64,000 nucleotides of DNA from SFLA01 sp045595785 (GCA_045595785.1 JAZOBE010000034.1:1-64000), one strand, 5' to 3'. Positions 41,745-50,673 are shown, numbered from the stretch's first letter. Translations and numbers: made by a program. The notes: generated by a model not told the origin, from the sequence alone.

Positions 41745-42731
41745 TCAATACCTTTCAAAGCATACCAGATGAGCAACACTGGGAATTATTTTATTCTGTA
41801 TAATGCTTTTGGGAGAAAGTAATGCTCCGGTCCCTATAAGAAGCGCGTTCTTTAATTCACCTGAGATTAACATAGGGCATACGTGTGCGGCAAACACAGA
41901 TGCGGAACATCCGCACCCGCTTCCACCTGCGCAAACGTCCTGCTTTTTCAAATCGTAGATCATTATGCCGCAATCTGTATAGTTATCACCCAGTATAAGA
42001 CCTCTGCTTTTTGCATATTCTTTTGCGAGTTCAAAACCTTCGTTGCCCAGGTCTCCGGTTGCTATAATATCAAAATCTTTATCGCTTTTATCTGAATAGT
42101 CAAAATATCTCATTAAAGTGTCAACTGCCGCCGTCGCCATTGCCGCCCCCATATTGTTGGCGTCAGAAATGCCGTTGTCTTGGATTTTTCCGATGACCCC
42201 TTCAGTTATACGAACCGGAGAAGAATTTGTGTTCAGCAGGAAACTACCGCATCCTGTCACGGTGTTTTGGGCAGTGGGTGTGCGTTGACTGCCATATTCA
42301 AGAGGAAAACGGTATTGCCTTTCTGCAGAACAAAAATGTGAAGATGCAACCGTGCCAACAGTTAAGCCTTTTTCAGCAAACAGTGAACCGATCAATAATC
42401 CTTCTGCCGCTGTAGAACATGCACCATATAACCCGAGATAGGGAATTCCACTGTTATTCATTGCGTGGGATGTGGCGATACATTGGTCAAGCAGATCGCC
42501 TCCTGCATACAAGTCGATATCATCATATTCTAATCCGCTTTTTGTTAACAGGGATTCGATTGTGCGCCTTACCATTTCGGATTCTGATTTTTCCCAGGTG
42601 TCCTGATCAAAACGATCGTCCTTGCTGAAAGAATCGAATTTATTACCTAAGGGGCCGTTTTTTTCTTTGTTTCCTACAACGCTTGCTGTTTGCTGAAGAA
42701 ATACGTTTTTATATTTGATGATATTTTTCAT
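41745..42731 (-). CDS. spoVAD: Stage V sporulation protein AD
   Basis: A 328-residue soluble protein with a thiolase-like fold (MNNSGIPYLGLYGACSTAAEG in its first half). SpoVAD binds dipicolinic acid and feeds it to the SpoVAC-AE channel. The length is normal for the family. The ATG overlaps the spoVAC stop (ATGA), giving tight translational coupling. Cysteine-rich SGCGCSASVF near the C-terminus is conserved in the family. Confidence 0.96.
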   Translation of the reverse strand: MKNIIKYKNVFLQQTASVVGNKEKNGPLGNKFDSFSKDDRFDQDTWEKSESEMVRRTIESLLTKSGLEYDDIDLYAGGDLLDQCIATSHAMNNSGIPYLGLYGACSTAAEGLLIGSLFAEKGLTVGTVASSHFCSAERQYRFPLEYGSQRTPTAQNTVTGCGSFLLNTNSSPVRITEGVIGKIQDNGISDANNMGAAMATAAVDTLMRYFDYSDKSDKDFDIIATGDLGNEGFELAKEYAKSRGLILGDNYTDCGIMIYDLKKQDVCAGGSGCGCSASVFAAHVCPMLISGELKNALLIGTGALLSPKSIIQNKIIPSVAHLVCFERY

Positions 42732-43177
42732 AACTTAATTCCCAGTCTCATAACAATATAATATATTATTCCGTATATTACACTTGCCGCGGAACCATAA
42801 ACTATTACCGGACCGGCAATTACAAACATTTGCGCCGCTACACCCTTAATATATCCCTCGCTTTTTGCTTCGATGGCAGGGGAGGCGACTGCATTTGCAA
42901 AACCGGTTATTGGAACAAGCGTACCTGCACCTGCATATTTTGCCAGCTTATCAAACCAACCGATACCCGTAAATAAGCCGGAAAGAAATACCAAGGTTAC
43001 TGAAGCCAGAGTCGCCGCTACCTTTTCATCGCTCAAAAATGCGTTATAAAGCATTGTTAACAGCTGTCCTATTACGCATATCAATCCTCCGGTTAAAAAA
43101 GCGAAAAAGCAGTTCTTAACAGAAGGCGTTCGTTTTGCACGGCTTTCCGCTAAATTAATATATTCTTGTCTATTCAC
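42728..43177 (-). CDS. spoVAC: Stage V sporulation protein AC
   Basis: A 149-residue membrane protein with about four helices, the mechanosensitive channel part of the SpoVA dipicolinate transporter. KYAGAGTLVPITGFANAV (about 86-103) matches the SpoVAC/AE signature. First gene of spoVAC-AD-AE, the minimal set found in Clostridia. Three GTG codons are possible starts; 43177 is favoured because AGAGGTG lies six bases upstream. The others overlap that site. Confidence 0.95.
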   Translation of the reverse strand: MNRQEYINLAESRAKRTPSVKNCFFAFLTGGLICVIGQLLTMLYNAFLSDEKVAATLASVTLVFLSGLFTGIGWFDKLAKYAGAGTLVPITGFANAVASPAIEAKSEGYIKGVAAQMFVIAGPVIVYGSAASVIYGIIYYIVMRLGIKL

Positions 43178-43202
43178 AACAACCACCTCTTTTTAATGGT
43201 TT

Positions 43203-43232
43203 TAATTTGTGCTAAAACACAAAATTTATTCA
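43203..43232 (-). promoter_or_regulatory. SigG/SigF-type promoter of spoVA
   Basis: On the minus strand TGAATA (43232-43227), 17 bases, CAAATTA (43209-43203). This is one mismatch from the forespore SigG pattern TGAATA-N17-CATNNTA, and spoVA is a SigG regulon member in known spore-formers. No SigA-like alternative was seen. Confidence 0.6.
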
Positions 43233-43238
43233 ATTCTC

Positions 43239-43266
43239 TTGACAAGTCGGTACTTTAGGGTATAAT
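43239..43266 (+). promoter_or_regulatory. Consensus promoter of the acyl-activating enzyme-ACP operon
   Basis: TTGACA (43239-43244), 16 bases, TATAAT (43261-43266). Both hexamers are perfect. It is divergent from spoVA, its -35 only seven bases from the SigG -35. Confidence 0.8.
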
Positions 43267-43299
43267 ATAAGATGAAAATTAATGTGGAAGGGTATGTTT

Positions 43300-45015
43300 A
43301 TGAATTTGAAAAAAGGCAAAGAAGTAAAAGTACGTTATCCTCTCTTTCCTTCAATGCATGATATTGTTGACTATGTAGCTGAGACTTACGGCGATAGCAT
43401 ATTATACAAGTATTACGTTGGTAAAGACATTCGTGAGGTTAGCTTTAATCAATATCGTAGCTGGTTTATTGGTTTTGGTACTATGCTGTTCAATCGCAAC
43501 CTCAACGGTAAGCGTTTTGCCATCGTTGGTGAGAGCAAGCCTGAGTGGATGTGTGCTTATCTTTCCGTTATGTCTGCAGGCGGCGTAATAGTTCCTCTTG
43601 ATAAGGAACTTTTTCCTGAGCAGATCTGCAATTTTGTTGAGTATGCGGAGTGTGACGGTGTTATCTATACCGAATCTCACTATGAGAAAGTAAAGGGAGC
43701 TAAGCCTGCGCAGGGTATTTTCATTAATTTGGATGATTGTGCTCTTACTGCAGAACGCGGACATCTTACTTTTTCTGAGCTTGTTGCTGAAGGTAATGCT
43801 GCTTATGAATCCGGTGACAAGACCTTTGAGAGCTATCGTCCTGATACTACCGTTATGGCGGCACTTGTATTTACTTCCGGCACCACCGGCACCAGCAAAG
43901 GTGTAATGCTTTCTCAGAACAATCTTTTGTTCAACGTATACCAGTGCGTTAACGAGGTTGACTTTACTTCTGACGACGTAAATATTTCTGCACTTCCTCT
44001 TCATCATACATACGAGTGTACTGCAGGTAATATTGCCGCAATGGTTTGCGGTGTTACCATCTGCTTTAATAACAGCCTTAAGTATTTTATGAAGAACGTT
44101 GCTATCTTTAAGCCCACCGGCTTGGTTCTCGTTCCTTTATTTGTTAATACTGTATACAGACGTATTACTGATGAAATTGATAAAAAAGGCAAATCCGGTA
44201 CTGTAAAGACAGGTATGGCTATTACCGGCGCTGCACGTAAGGTTGGTCTTGATCTCCGTAGAAGTATGTTTAAAGAGATAATTGATAACCTTGGCGGAAA
44301 CATCACAAAGATAGTTTGTGGTGGCGCAGCTGTAAATCCCGATGTAGTTAAGTGGTTTGATTCTGTTGGTATTAAGATAGAGCAGGGATACGGTATTACC
44401 GAATGTTCTCCTCTCGTTTCAGTAAATCCTTCTTCCACTCATAAACTTGGTTCTGTAGGTCGTGCAGCCATCGGTTCCAGTGTTAAGATAATCGTTGATA
44501 ATAACTACGGCGTTATTTATGAGGCCGAGACTAACGAAATCGGTGAGATTTGTGTTAAGGGTCCCAACGTAATGCTTGGTTACTACAATAATCCCGAAGC
44601 AACTAAGGAAGCTTTTACTGCAGATGGATATTTCCGCACCGGTGACTACGGATATATAGATAAGGACGGATATATTTTCATCAGCGGAAGAAAGAAGAAC
44701 ATCATTGTACTCACTAACGGCAAGAACGTATATCCCGAAGAAATTGAAGAATATCTTGAAAATATTGATATTATCAAGGAATGTGTTGTTGTCGGCAGAG
44801 AAAAAGAGGATGATGTTGTCCTTACTGCAGTTCTGTTCCCTGATTATGACAAGTTCAAGGATGCGACCGAAGAAGAGATTTCTGCTGCATTAAAGGCACA
44901 GATAATGAACGTAAACCGTCGTTTACCTTCATTTAAGCAAATCCGCGGAATTGAGATCAGACGTGTTGAGTTTGAAAAGACTCCCACTAAGAAGATCATC
45001 CGCAGTAAAATATAA
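43300..45015 (+). CDS. AMP-forming acyl-CoA/acyl-ACP synthetase
   Basis: A 571-residue adenylate-forming enzyme of the long-chain fatty acid ligase type. Motifs: P-loop TSGTTGTSKGVMLSQNN (about 196-212), QGYGITECSPLVS (about 365), GYFRTGDYGYID and SGRKKNIIVL in the swivelling C-terminal domain, and the catalytic Lys in TPTKKIIR at the very end. It activates a carboxylate with ATP and transfers it to CoA or to carrier protein. An acyl carrier protein gene follows after 12 bases, so acyl-ACP synthesis is likely, perhaps to salvage exogenous fatty acids. The ATG at 43300 has GGAAGGG at seven bases; ATGs at 43282 and 43294 precede or overlap the site. Confidence 0.9.
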   Translation: MNLKKGKEVKVRYPLFPSMHDIVDYVAETYGDSILYKYYVGKDIREVSFNQYRSWFIGFGTMLFNRNLNGKRFAIVGESKPEWMCAYLSVMSAGGVIVPLDKELFPEQICNFVEYAECDGVIYTESHYEKVKGAKPAQGIFINLDDCALTAERGHLTFSELVAEGNAAYESGDKTFESYRPDTTVMAALVFTSGTTGTSKGVMLSQNNLLFNVYQCVNEVDFTSDDVNISALPLHHTYECTAGNIAAMVCGVTICFNNSLKYFMKNVAIFKPTGLVLVPLFVNTVYRRITDEIDKKGKSGTVKTGMAITGAARKVGLDLRRSMFKEIIDNLGGNITKIVCGGAAVNPDVVKWFDSVGIKIEQGYGITECSPLVSVNPSSTHKLGSVGRAAIGSSVKIIVDNNYGVIYEAETNEIGEICVKGPNVMLGYYNNPEATKEAFTADGYFRTGDYGYIDKDGYIFISGRKKNIIVLTNGKNVYPEEIEEYLENIDIIKECVVVGREKEDDVVLTAVLFPDYDKFKDATEEEISAALKAQIMNVNRRLPSFKQIRGIEIRRVEFEKTPTKKIIRSKI

Positions 45016-45027
45016 GAGGTACAAACA

Positions 45028-45249
45028 ATGTTTGAAAAACTTAAATCCATCCTCGTTGAGGAAATGAACATCAATGGTGACGAGATTACTCTCGAATCCG
45101 AACTTACTAACGATCTCGGCTTCAACTCTCTTGAGCTCGCAGACCTTGTTCTTCTTTGCGAAGAAAAGTTTGACATCACTTTCGATGACGAAGATCTGCC
45201 TAAGCTTATCACCGTCGGTGACGTTGTAAATTATCTGGAGAACAGATAA
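45028..45249 (+). CDS. Acyl carrier protein
   Basis: A 73-residue acidic four-helix ACP, the normal size. The serine that carries 4'-phosphopantetheine sits in GFNSLELADL (about 29-38). The usual DSL motif is NSL here, an allowed variant. LPKLITVGDVVNYLENR is the final helix. Paired with the acyl-activating enzyme on one transcript, it may be a dedicated carrier and not the main fatty-acid ACP, which normally clusters with fab genes. GAGG precedes the ATG. Confidence 0.93.
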   Translation: MFEKLKSILVEEMNINGDEITLESELTNDLGFNSLELADLVLLCEEKFDITFDDEDLPKLITVGDVVNYLENR

Positions 45250-45260
45250 AAGACAAACAT

Positions 45261-45288
45261 AAAACGCACTCCGCGAGGGGTGCGTTTT
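45261..45288 (+). terminator. Terminator after acp
   Basis: Stem of 12 bp with one G-U pair (45261-45272 with 45277-45288), capped by a GCGA (GNRA) tetraloop and followed by T-rich sequence. Confidence 0.85.
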
Positions 45289-45433
45289 GTTTTGATGAAA
45301 AATTTTATAACAAAAAGTCTCTTTTGAGGCGAGTTTTTCTCGACGATGAGGGTGTTGTGTGACATAATGTTTTTGTGCTATACTTCGTATGGAAGCAAGA
45401 GCTCGGCTTACTAATACAAATGAGGTATTAACT

Positions 45434-46486
45434 ATGAACAATATAGGAAAAAGAATAAAAGAATTGCGAAAGAAAAACGATCTTACACAAGAAAAGTTGG
45501 CGGATTATCTTGGCGTAACATATAAGGCTGTCTCAAAGTGGGAGTGTGGAGTTACTGTGCCCGACATTTCTTTGATAATCTCGCTTGCAAAGTTATTGCA
45601 CGTTACAACAGATGACTTGCTGGGCGTTAATTCTGCCAATGAAAACGAACGACGTGCCGAGATTGAAAACATGTATAAGAAGACTTGGGAGACGGGTGAC
45701 TTAGAGGAACGCCACCGTGTTGCAAAGATTGGAGTTGCTGAATTTCCCGGTGAAATGAAGTATATGAGTTGGCTTGGCTGGACAACGGCAATGCTCTCTT
45801 TCTCATATGAGGATGATGAAACGTATAGAGCAGAACAAGAAAAAGCTATTAAAATATTTGAGTGTGTAATTGAGAATGCTACGGATGAACGTATCAAAGC
45901 AAGCGCTATTCAAGGGATCGTACAGTATTTGTCTTTCAGAGGACGAGACGACGATGCGCTCGAATATGCAAAACAGTATCCGGAAAACTATTCCATGAGC
46001 AGAGAAGATGTTATTTTGACTTGTCTGCATGGCGAAGAAAAAAGGCTTCTTACTCAAAAAATGATTGATAGACATCTATCAGATATGCTTAATCTCATTG
46101 AGAGTAATTCTATGGAGGCTTGCATTGCGCAAGAGCAGATTATTAATGCAATAATTCCTGACGGTAACTATCTGTATTATAACACCTTTCTTGTTGACAA
46201 CTATGTTTCTCGTGCTGTATTCCATATGAGAGATAACGAAACGGAAAAAGCAATGGAGGCTTTGAAGAAAGCACGGAAGTTTGCTATCGACTACGATTCT
46301 TTCTTAAATGATCATGAGACATATCGTTTTACAAGTCCGTTCCTTAGTGCTGAAGAACGCAATACTGCGGATATCTGCCGTTCAGGAACCTCTACGCATA
46401 AGGAAGATTTTATCGAACGTGTGAAACGCTCGGGTTTTGACGTACTCAAAGACCGTGAAGATTTTCAAGAATTGTTAAAACAATAA
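45434..46486 (+). CDS. XRE-family transcriptional regulator with helical C-terminal sensor region
   Basis: A 350-residue regulator. The N-terminal helix-turn-helix (about 1-60) reads IGKRIKELRKKNDLTQEKLA and TYKAVSKWECGVTVPDISLI, close to Cro/C1-type domains. About 270 helical residues follow with TPR-like spacing (EKAMEALKKARKFAID), a form often used to sense peptides or protein partners. No target gene is obvious; neighbours are unrelated. The start was placed at 45434 because MNNIGKRIKELRKK is the family start and GAGG lies seven bases upstream. A weak promoter (TTGTGT at 45355, TATACT at 45379) precedes it. Confidence 0.88.
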   Translation: MNNIGKRIKELRKKNDLTQEKLADYLGVTYKAVSKWECGVTVPDISLIISLAKLLHVTTDDLLGVNSANENERRAEIENMYKKTWETGDLEERHRVAKIGVAEFPGEMKYMSWLGWTTAMLSFSYEDDETYRAEQEKAIKIFECVIENATDERIKASAIQGIVQYLSFRGRDDDALEYAKQYPENYSMSREDVILTCLHGEEKRLLTQKMIDRHLSDMLNLIESNSMEACIAQEQIINAIIPDGNYLYYNTFLVDNYVSRAVFHMRDNETEKAMEALKKARKFAIDYDSFLNDHETYRFTSPFLSAEERNTADICRSGTSTHKEDFIERVKRSGFDVLKDREDFQELLKQ

Positions 46487-46492
46487 ATAATC

Positions 46493-46519
46493 AAGCGGTT
46501 GCTGTAAATGCAACCGCTT
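46493..46519. terminator. Hairpin between convergent genes
   Basis: Ten-base GC-rich stem (46493-46502 with 46510-46519), seven-base loop, between stops at 46486 and 46530. The T-tail is short in both directions. Confidence 0.7.
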
Positions 46520-46529
46520 TGATAATTGT

Positions 46530-47939
46530 TTATATATGGCTGAACTTTTTATAGGCTTCGAGGTCTGCGTGCATAAGCATCCACTCAAGCTCAGCGTCAC
46601 CCATTACGGTGGTTCTGCCATCGGCATAAAGCTTGTCTATTTCTTCCTTCATCGTCTGTATAAAAGGTGCATGCTTATCAACGGTAATGCCGCGTTCCTC
46701 AAGACGATAGAATCTCGTTATCCAATGTGCGATTCCCGCAAGTCCGCTATGTACGTCAACAGCAACGGACGCAGGACGGTTAAGTATTTTTGCTGTGTTG
46801 AAAATGTTGTAAATCTCCTCGTTTTTAAGGAGACCGTCTGCATGGATACCGGCGCGGGTAACGTTAAAGTCTCTTCCGACAAAAGGAGTGCGAGGAGGTA
46901 TTTCGTAAGAAAGAGCATCTTCAAAATAGCGGGCAATTTCTGTAATGACAGAAAGGTCCATGCCGCCGTCATCACCGCGAAGGGATGCGTATTCGATAGC
47001 CATCGCCTCCAACGGGCAGTTACCTGTTCGTTCACCAATACCAAGCAACGAGCAGTTAACGCCGGATGCTCCGTAAAGCCAAGCGGTAGAAGCGTTGGTA
47101 ACGACCTTGTAAAAGTCGTTATGACCGTGCCATTCTATCATATCAGATGTGATACCTGAATAATGCTGCAGGCCGTAAATAATGCCCTGAACACTTCTGG
47201 GAAGTGCGGCACCGGGGTAAGAAACACCGTATCCCATCGTATCGCAGGCACGAATCTTTATGGGAACACCGTATTCATCGCCAAGCTCTTTCAGTGCGGA
47301 AGCGAAAGGTACAACAAAGCCATAAAAATCCGCACGGGTTATATCTTCAAAATGGCAACGGGGACGGATACCGTGTTCAAGAACTGAACGTACTATTCCG
47401 AGGTATTTATCCAAAGCACTTTGGCGTGTCATACCCATCTTTTTATATATATGATAATCCGAGCAGGAGACAAGCACGCCGGTCTCTTTAAGTCCAAGAT
47501 CCTTTATAATTTGGAAATCCTTTTCGTTAGCACGGATCCAACTGGTAACTTCGGGAAATTCGTATCCCAACTCCAAGCATTTTTCAACAGCCTTGCGGTC
47601 TTTTTCTGTATAAACAAAAAATTCGCTCTGACGTACAATTCCGTTCTTGCCGCCTAATCGATGAAGCATTTTATAAAGATCAACGATCTGTTCGACAGAG
47701 AAAGGCGAAGTGGACTGCTGACCGTCACGGAATGTAGTGTCAGTGATCCAAATTTCTTCGGGCATATTTATAGGCACATTTCTGTGGTTAAACGATACCT
47801 TTGGTATAGAATCGTATTCAAACAAATTACGATATAATTGAGGTTCAGCACGCTCCTGCAAGCGGTATCTGTACGCGGATTGCTCTAACAGATTTGTATT
47901 TTCCGAAAAGAACAATTCGCCGGCGTGATCCTTGTGCAT
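46530..47939 (-). CDS. Probable (Re)-citrate synthase, isopropylmalate/homocitrate synthase family
   Basis: A 469-residue HMGL-like TIM-barrel enzyme. It has ITDTTFRDGQQSTSPFSVEQ (about 66-85), FEDITRADFYGFVVPFA, ACDTMGYGV, EWHGHNDFYK (His pair binding the metal) and GIGERTGNCPLE. The extended N-terminus and its INMPEEIWITDTTF start are, to my knowledge, typical of clostridial (Re)-citrate synthases, not of LeuA or CimA. The LeuA C-terminal regulatory domain is absent. If right, it makes citrate from acetyl-CoA and oxaloacetate in an incomplete TCA pathway toward glutamate. Homocitrate or 2-isopropylmalate synthase are alternatives; no leu or aconitase gene is adjacent. AAGGAG precedes the ATG. 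Confidence 0.75.
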   Translation of the reverse strand: MHKDHAGELFFSENTNLLEQSAYRYRLQERAEPQLYRNLFEYDSIPKVSFNHRNVPINMPEEIWITDTTFRDGQQSTSPFSVEQIVDLYKMLHRLGGKNGIVRQSEFFVYTEKDRKAVEKCLELGYEFPEVTSWIRANEKDFQIIKDLGLKETGVLVSCSDYHIYKKMGMTRQSALDKYLGIVRSVLEHGIRPRCHFEDITRADFYGFVVPFASALKELGDEYGVPIKIRACDTMGYGVSYPGAALPRSVQGIIYGLQHYSGITSDMIEWHGHNDFYKVVTNASTAWLYGASGVNCSLLGIGERTGNCPLEAMAIEYASLRGDDGGMDLSVITEIARYFEDALSYEIPPRTPFVGRDFNVTRAGIHADGLLKNEEIYNIFNTAKILNRPASVAVDVHSGLAGIAHWITRFYRLEERGITVDKHAPFIQTMKEEIDKLYADGRTTVMGDAELEWMLMHADLEAYKKFSHI

Positions 47940-47982
47940 GATGTAACTCCTTTGCTTGCATTTTTATGTATTAATGAAGAAT

Positions 47983-48010
47983 ATTATACACAAAAAGTAA
48001 AAAAAATCAA
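47983..48010 (-). promoter_or_regulatory. Promoter of the probable citrate synthase gene
   Basis: On the minus strand TTGATT (48010-48005), 16 bases, TATAAT (47988-47983). Confidence 0.65.
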
Positions 48011-48103
48011 CTGTCTTGGGATTATTTATTAGAATTTTGGTAACTTGGTGCGATAATTCTCTGCGTATAGTATATTAATAGTGCAATTTGCCGTAACAAA
48101 AAC

Positions 48104-48138
48104 AAACATCACGATTAAGTGAAATAATCGTGATGTTT
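48104..48138 (-). terminator. Terminator of the SRP RNA-dnaX-ybaB-recR operon
   Basis: Perfect stem of about 14 bp (48105-48117 with 48125-48137, extended by A-T), seven-base loop. On the minus strand a T-rich tail (GTTTTTG) follows, five bases after the recR stop. Confidence 0.85.
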
Positions 48139-48142
48139 CTTA

Positions 48143-48730
48143 TTAAAATTCAGTTCTGCCTTCGATAGCTTTGAGAAGCGTTACACTATCTGCGTATTCA
48201 AGTGTTGCGCCGACGGGCAGACCGTAAGCGAGTCGTGTGACCTTGATACCCAAAGGTTTTATCAATCGACTCAAATACATTGCAGTAGCTTCACCCTCTA
48301 CGCTTGGATTGGTAGCGATAATTACTTCTTTGATATCTTCGTTAAGACGGGCGAGCAGTTCTTTTATCTTAAGCTTGTCTGGACCGATGCCGTCAATAGG
48401 CGAAATAACACCGTGAAGGATATGGTATGTTCCGTGAAATTCGTGCAGCTCCTCAACTGCTTCGGCGGCGCGAGTATCCTCTACAACGCATATAACGCTT
48501 TTATCGCGGCTTTCGTTGGAGCACACAACACACAGACCGTCCTCGGAAAAAGTCATACAGCGGGGGCATAAAGTAACGTGCTTTTTTGCGCCGAGAATCG
48601 CCGCGGCGAAGTCCTCAGCTTCTGTTTCGGGTAATGATAAAACGTGATATGCCAAACGTATTGCAGACTTTTTTCCTATTCCCGGAAGGGATGCAAATTT
48701 ACTTATAAGCTTTTCAAGACTTGGCGTCAT
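48143..48730 (-). CDS. recR: Recombination protein RecR
   Basis: A 195-residue RecR, the usual length. Helix-hairpin-helix start (KLISKFASLPGIGKKSAIRLA), a four-Cys zinc finger (CPRCMTFSEDGLCVVC, about 56-71) and a Toprim domain with VVEDTRAAEAVE and ATNPSVEGEATAMYLS. With RecF and RecO it loads RecA at gaps. One base separates it from the ybaB stop, so they are translationally coupled. Confidence 0.97.
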   Translation of the reverse strand: MTPSLEKLISKFASLPGIGKKSAIRLAYHVLSLPETEAEDFAAAILGAKKHVTLCPRCMTFSEDGLCVVCSNESRDKSVICVVEDTRAAEAVEELHEFHGTYHILHGVISPIDGIGPDKLKIKELLARLNEDIKEVIIATNPSVEGEATAMYLSRLIKPLGIKVTRLAYGLPVGATLEYADSVTLLKAIEGRTEF

Positions 48731-48731
48731 A

Positions 48732-49070
48732 TCAGAACATACCAGGCATACCGAGAGAGCCGGTTATTTTCTCCATCTCAGCAGCATTTGTGCTTTCAAC
48801 AGTCTTTATAGCTTCGTTAACAGCGGCAACGAGGATATCCTGCAGTGTTTCAACATCGTCGGGGTCAACGATTTCAGGCTTTACTTCTATAGAAAGAATT
48901 TCCTTCTTTCCGTTAATCTTTACGGTCGCCATTCCGCCGCCTGCGTTGACGGTATACTCTTTAGCATCAAGTTCTTCTTGAAGTGCAGTCATATCTTCCT
49001 GCATCTTCTGAGCCTGTCTGATCATTTGGTTCATGTTTCCGGGACCTTGGTTGGGAATTCTTACTTTCAT
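48732..49070 (-). CDS. ybaB: YbaB/EbfC family nucleoid-associated protein
   Basis: A 112-residue small DNA-binding protein. It has a glycine/asparagine-rich start (NQGPGNMNQMIRQAQKMQED), central VNAGGGMATVKINGKKEI, and a Met-rich C-terminus ending GSLGMPGMF. It forms tweezer-like dimers that bind DNA. Its place between dnaX and recR is conserved in most bacteria. GGAGG precedes the ATG. Confidence 0.96.
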   Translation of the reverse strand: MKVRIPNQGPGNMNQMIRQAQKMQEDMTALQEELDAKEYTVNAGGGMATVKINGKKEILSIEVKPEIVDPDDVETLQDILVAAVNEAIKTVESTNAAEMEKITGSLGMPGMF

Positions 49071-49080
49071 ATTTCCTCCG

Positions 49081-50646
49081 TTATTCGCCTAAAGAATCCA
49101 GCAGGGAAGTCTGCATATCATCTTTGACGCTGTTATTTTGTTTAATTTCTATTTTCATTGGCTTTCCTGTAGCAGAAAAAGCCGCTTGGTTAAGTATACC
49201 TGCCGCTTCGGGATTGCTAAGCATCGTATATCCGATAAAATCAGTATAAATCCGTAATACGTTACCGCGTACTTTTATATTTGACTTTGCGGCGAAGGAA
49301 GCGATATCGCTTCTTGAAGAAAGCGCTTCAAGAAATTCACCGAAAAACTCAAATTCAGCTTCACTTGGCTTTGCTTCAGCGGGAGTAGGTTCGATTATTT
49401 CTGTCTTTGCGGCGGGCTTTTCTTCTGGAATTATCATTGGAATAACTTCGGGTTCATTTGCAGACGCTTCGAATTGTGCGCTCGGCGCAATTATAGGTCT
49501 TTTTTCCAGCTCAGCTATTCTTGCCAGCAATGCGCGGTTCGTATCGTCAAGCTTGAGGTCACACATTCGGATAACCGCCATCTCCAAAAGTACCTTTTTG
49601 TTAAGCGCGTATCTTGACATACGGGATTGAGTATCTTCCAGAACAGAGGAAAAATACAAAATTTTTTCCATATTGCAATCGTTGGCAATTCTTCTAAGCG
49701 TTTGCTCAGCTTCGCCCGAATAGTAAGTGCCGGTTTTTGCAAAATTCGAAGGTGCGTATTTTAGCATGAGCAAATCGCGGGTCATGCCGATCAGCTCGTC
49801 CAAAAGAGAGGACAGGTTCTTTGCACTTCTATGTAAGGTATCAATTAATCCCAAAGAAGCGGGAATGTTGCCCTTGGAGATTAACTCGTATAGATTAGCC
49901 ACAGAGTCGTTGTTTGCAACGCCTAATTGAGCTGCTACGTATTCAAGAGTAATGCGTCCGTTATTGTTGCCTGTTGTACATGATTCCAACAGCGATAGCG
50001 CATCACGCATACCACCGTCTGCCAACTTAGCAATGAGCGAAGCGGCAGCCTCGTCAAGCGGGATATTTTCTGCTTGCGCAACCTTGTTTATATGAGATTC
50101 AATACTTGAATCATCTATGCGGCGAAACTCATAACGCTGGCATCTGGAAAGTATTGTCGGCGGTATTTCGTTAAGTTCGGTTGTTGCTAAAATGAAAACA
50201 ACGTATTCCGGAGGTTCTTCAAGCGTTTTAAGCAAAGCATTGAATGCACTGCCGGAAAGCATATGTACCTCGTCAATAATGTAAACACGTTTTTTCAGCA
50301 GGGAAGGGGGATACAATAATTCCTCGCGCAAATCGCGAATATTATCAACACCATTATTGGAGGCAGCGTCAATTTCAAGCACATCTGTAGCGCTGCCGCT
50401 GTCGATAGAACGACATGCCTCACACTCACAACAGGGATTGCCGTTTATCGGAGAAAGGCAGTTTACCGATTTTGCAAGAATTTTTGCACAGGAGGTTTTG
50501 CCGGTACCACGTGTTCCGCAAAACAGATATGCATGCGATACTTTGTTTTCTGCACATTGATTTCTCAGTATAGTGGTAATATGCTCTTGACCTACAACTT
50601 CATCAAAGGTTTTAGAACGCCACTTTCTATATAGAGCCTGATACAC
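49081..50646 (-). CDS. dnaX: DNA polymerase III subunit gamma/tau
   Basis: A 521-residue clamp-loader ATPase. It starts MYQALYRKWRSKTFDEVVGQ. Walker A is GTRGTGKTSCAKI (about 44-56), the zinc module follows (CCECEAC, about 74), then IIDEVHMLSGSAFNALLKTLEEPP and the SRC motif ILSRCQRYEFRR. The last 130 residues or so are a Pro/Glu-rich linker and a short tau-like C-terminal region. The start is GTG at 50646 with AGGAGGT. Only 27 bases separate it from the SRP RNA 3' end, and no other promoter is seen, so read-through or processing of the RNA transcript is expected. Confidence 0.96.
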   Translation of the reverse strand: MYQALYRKWRSKTFDEVVGQEHITTILRNQCAENKVSHAYLFCGTRGTGKTSCAKILAKSVNCLSPINGNPCCECEACRSIDSGSATDVLEIDAASNNGVDNIRDLREELLYPPSLLKKRVYIIDEVHMLSGSAFNALLKTLEEPPEYVVFILATTELNEIPPTILSRCQRYEFRRIDDSSIESHINKVAQAENIPLDEAAASLIAKLADGGMRDALSLLESCTTGNNNGRITLEYVAAQLGVANNDSVANLYELISKGNIPASLGLIDTLHRSAKNLSSLLDELIGMTRDLLMLKYAPSNFAKTGTYYSGEAEQTLRRIANDCNMEKILYFSSVLEDTQSRMSRYALNKKVLLEMAVIRMCDLKLDDTNRALLARIAELEKRPIIAPSAQFEASANEPEVIPMIIPEEKPAAKTEIIEPTPAEAKPSEAEFEFFGEFLEALSSRSDIASFAAKSNIKVRGNVLRIYTDFIGYTMLSNPEAAGILNQAAFSATGKPMKIEIKQNNSVKDDMQTSLLDSLGE

Positions 50647-50673
50647 GTTATACCTCCTATAAAAATAACAAAT

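Noticed and set aside
43282..43299. Earlier ATG starts for the acyl-activating enzyme
   Set aside because: ATG 43282 precedes the GGAAGGG site and ATG 43294 is only one base after it; 43300 has proper spacing.
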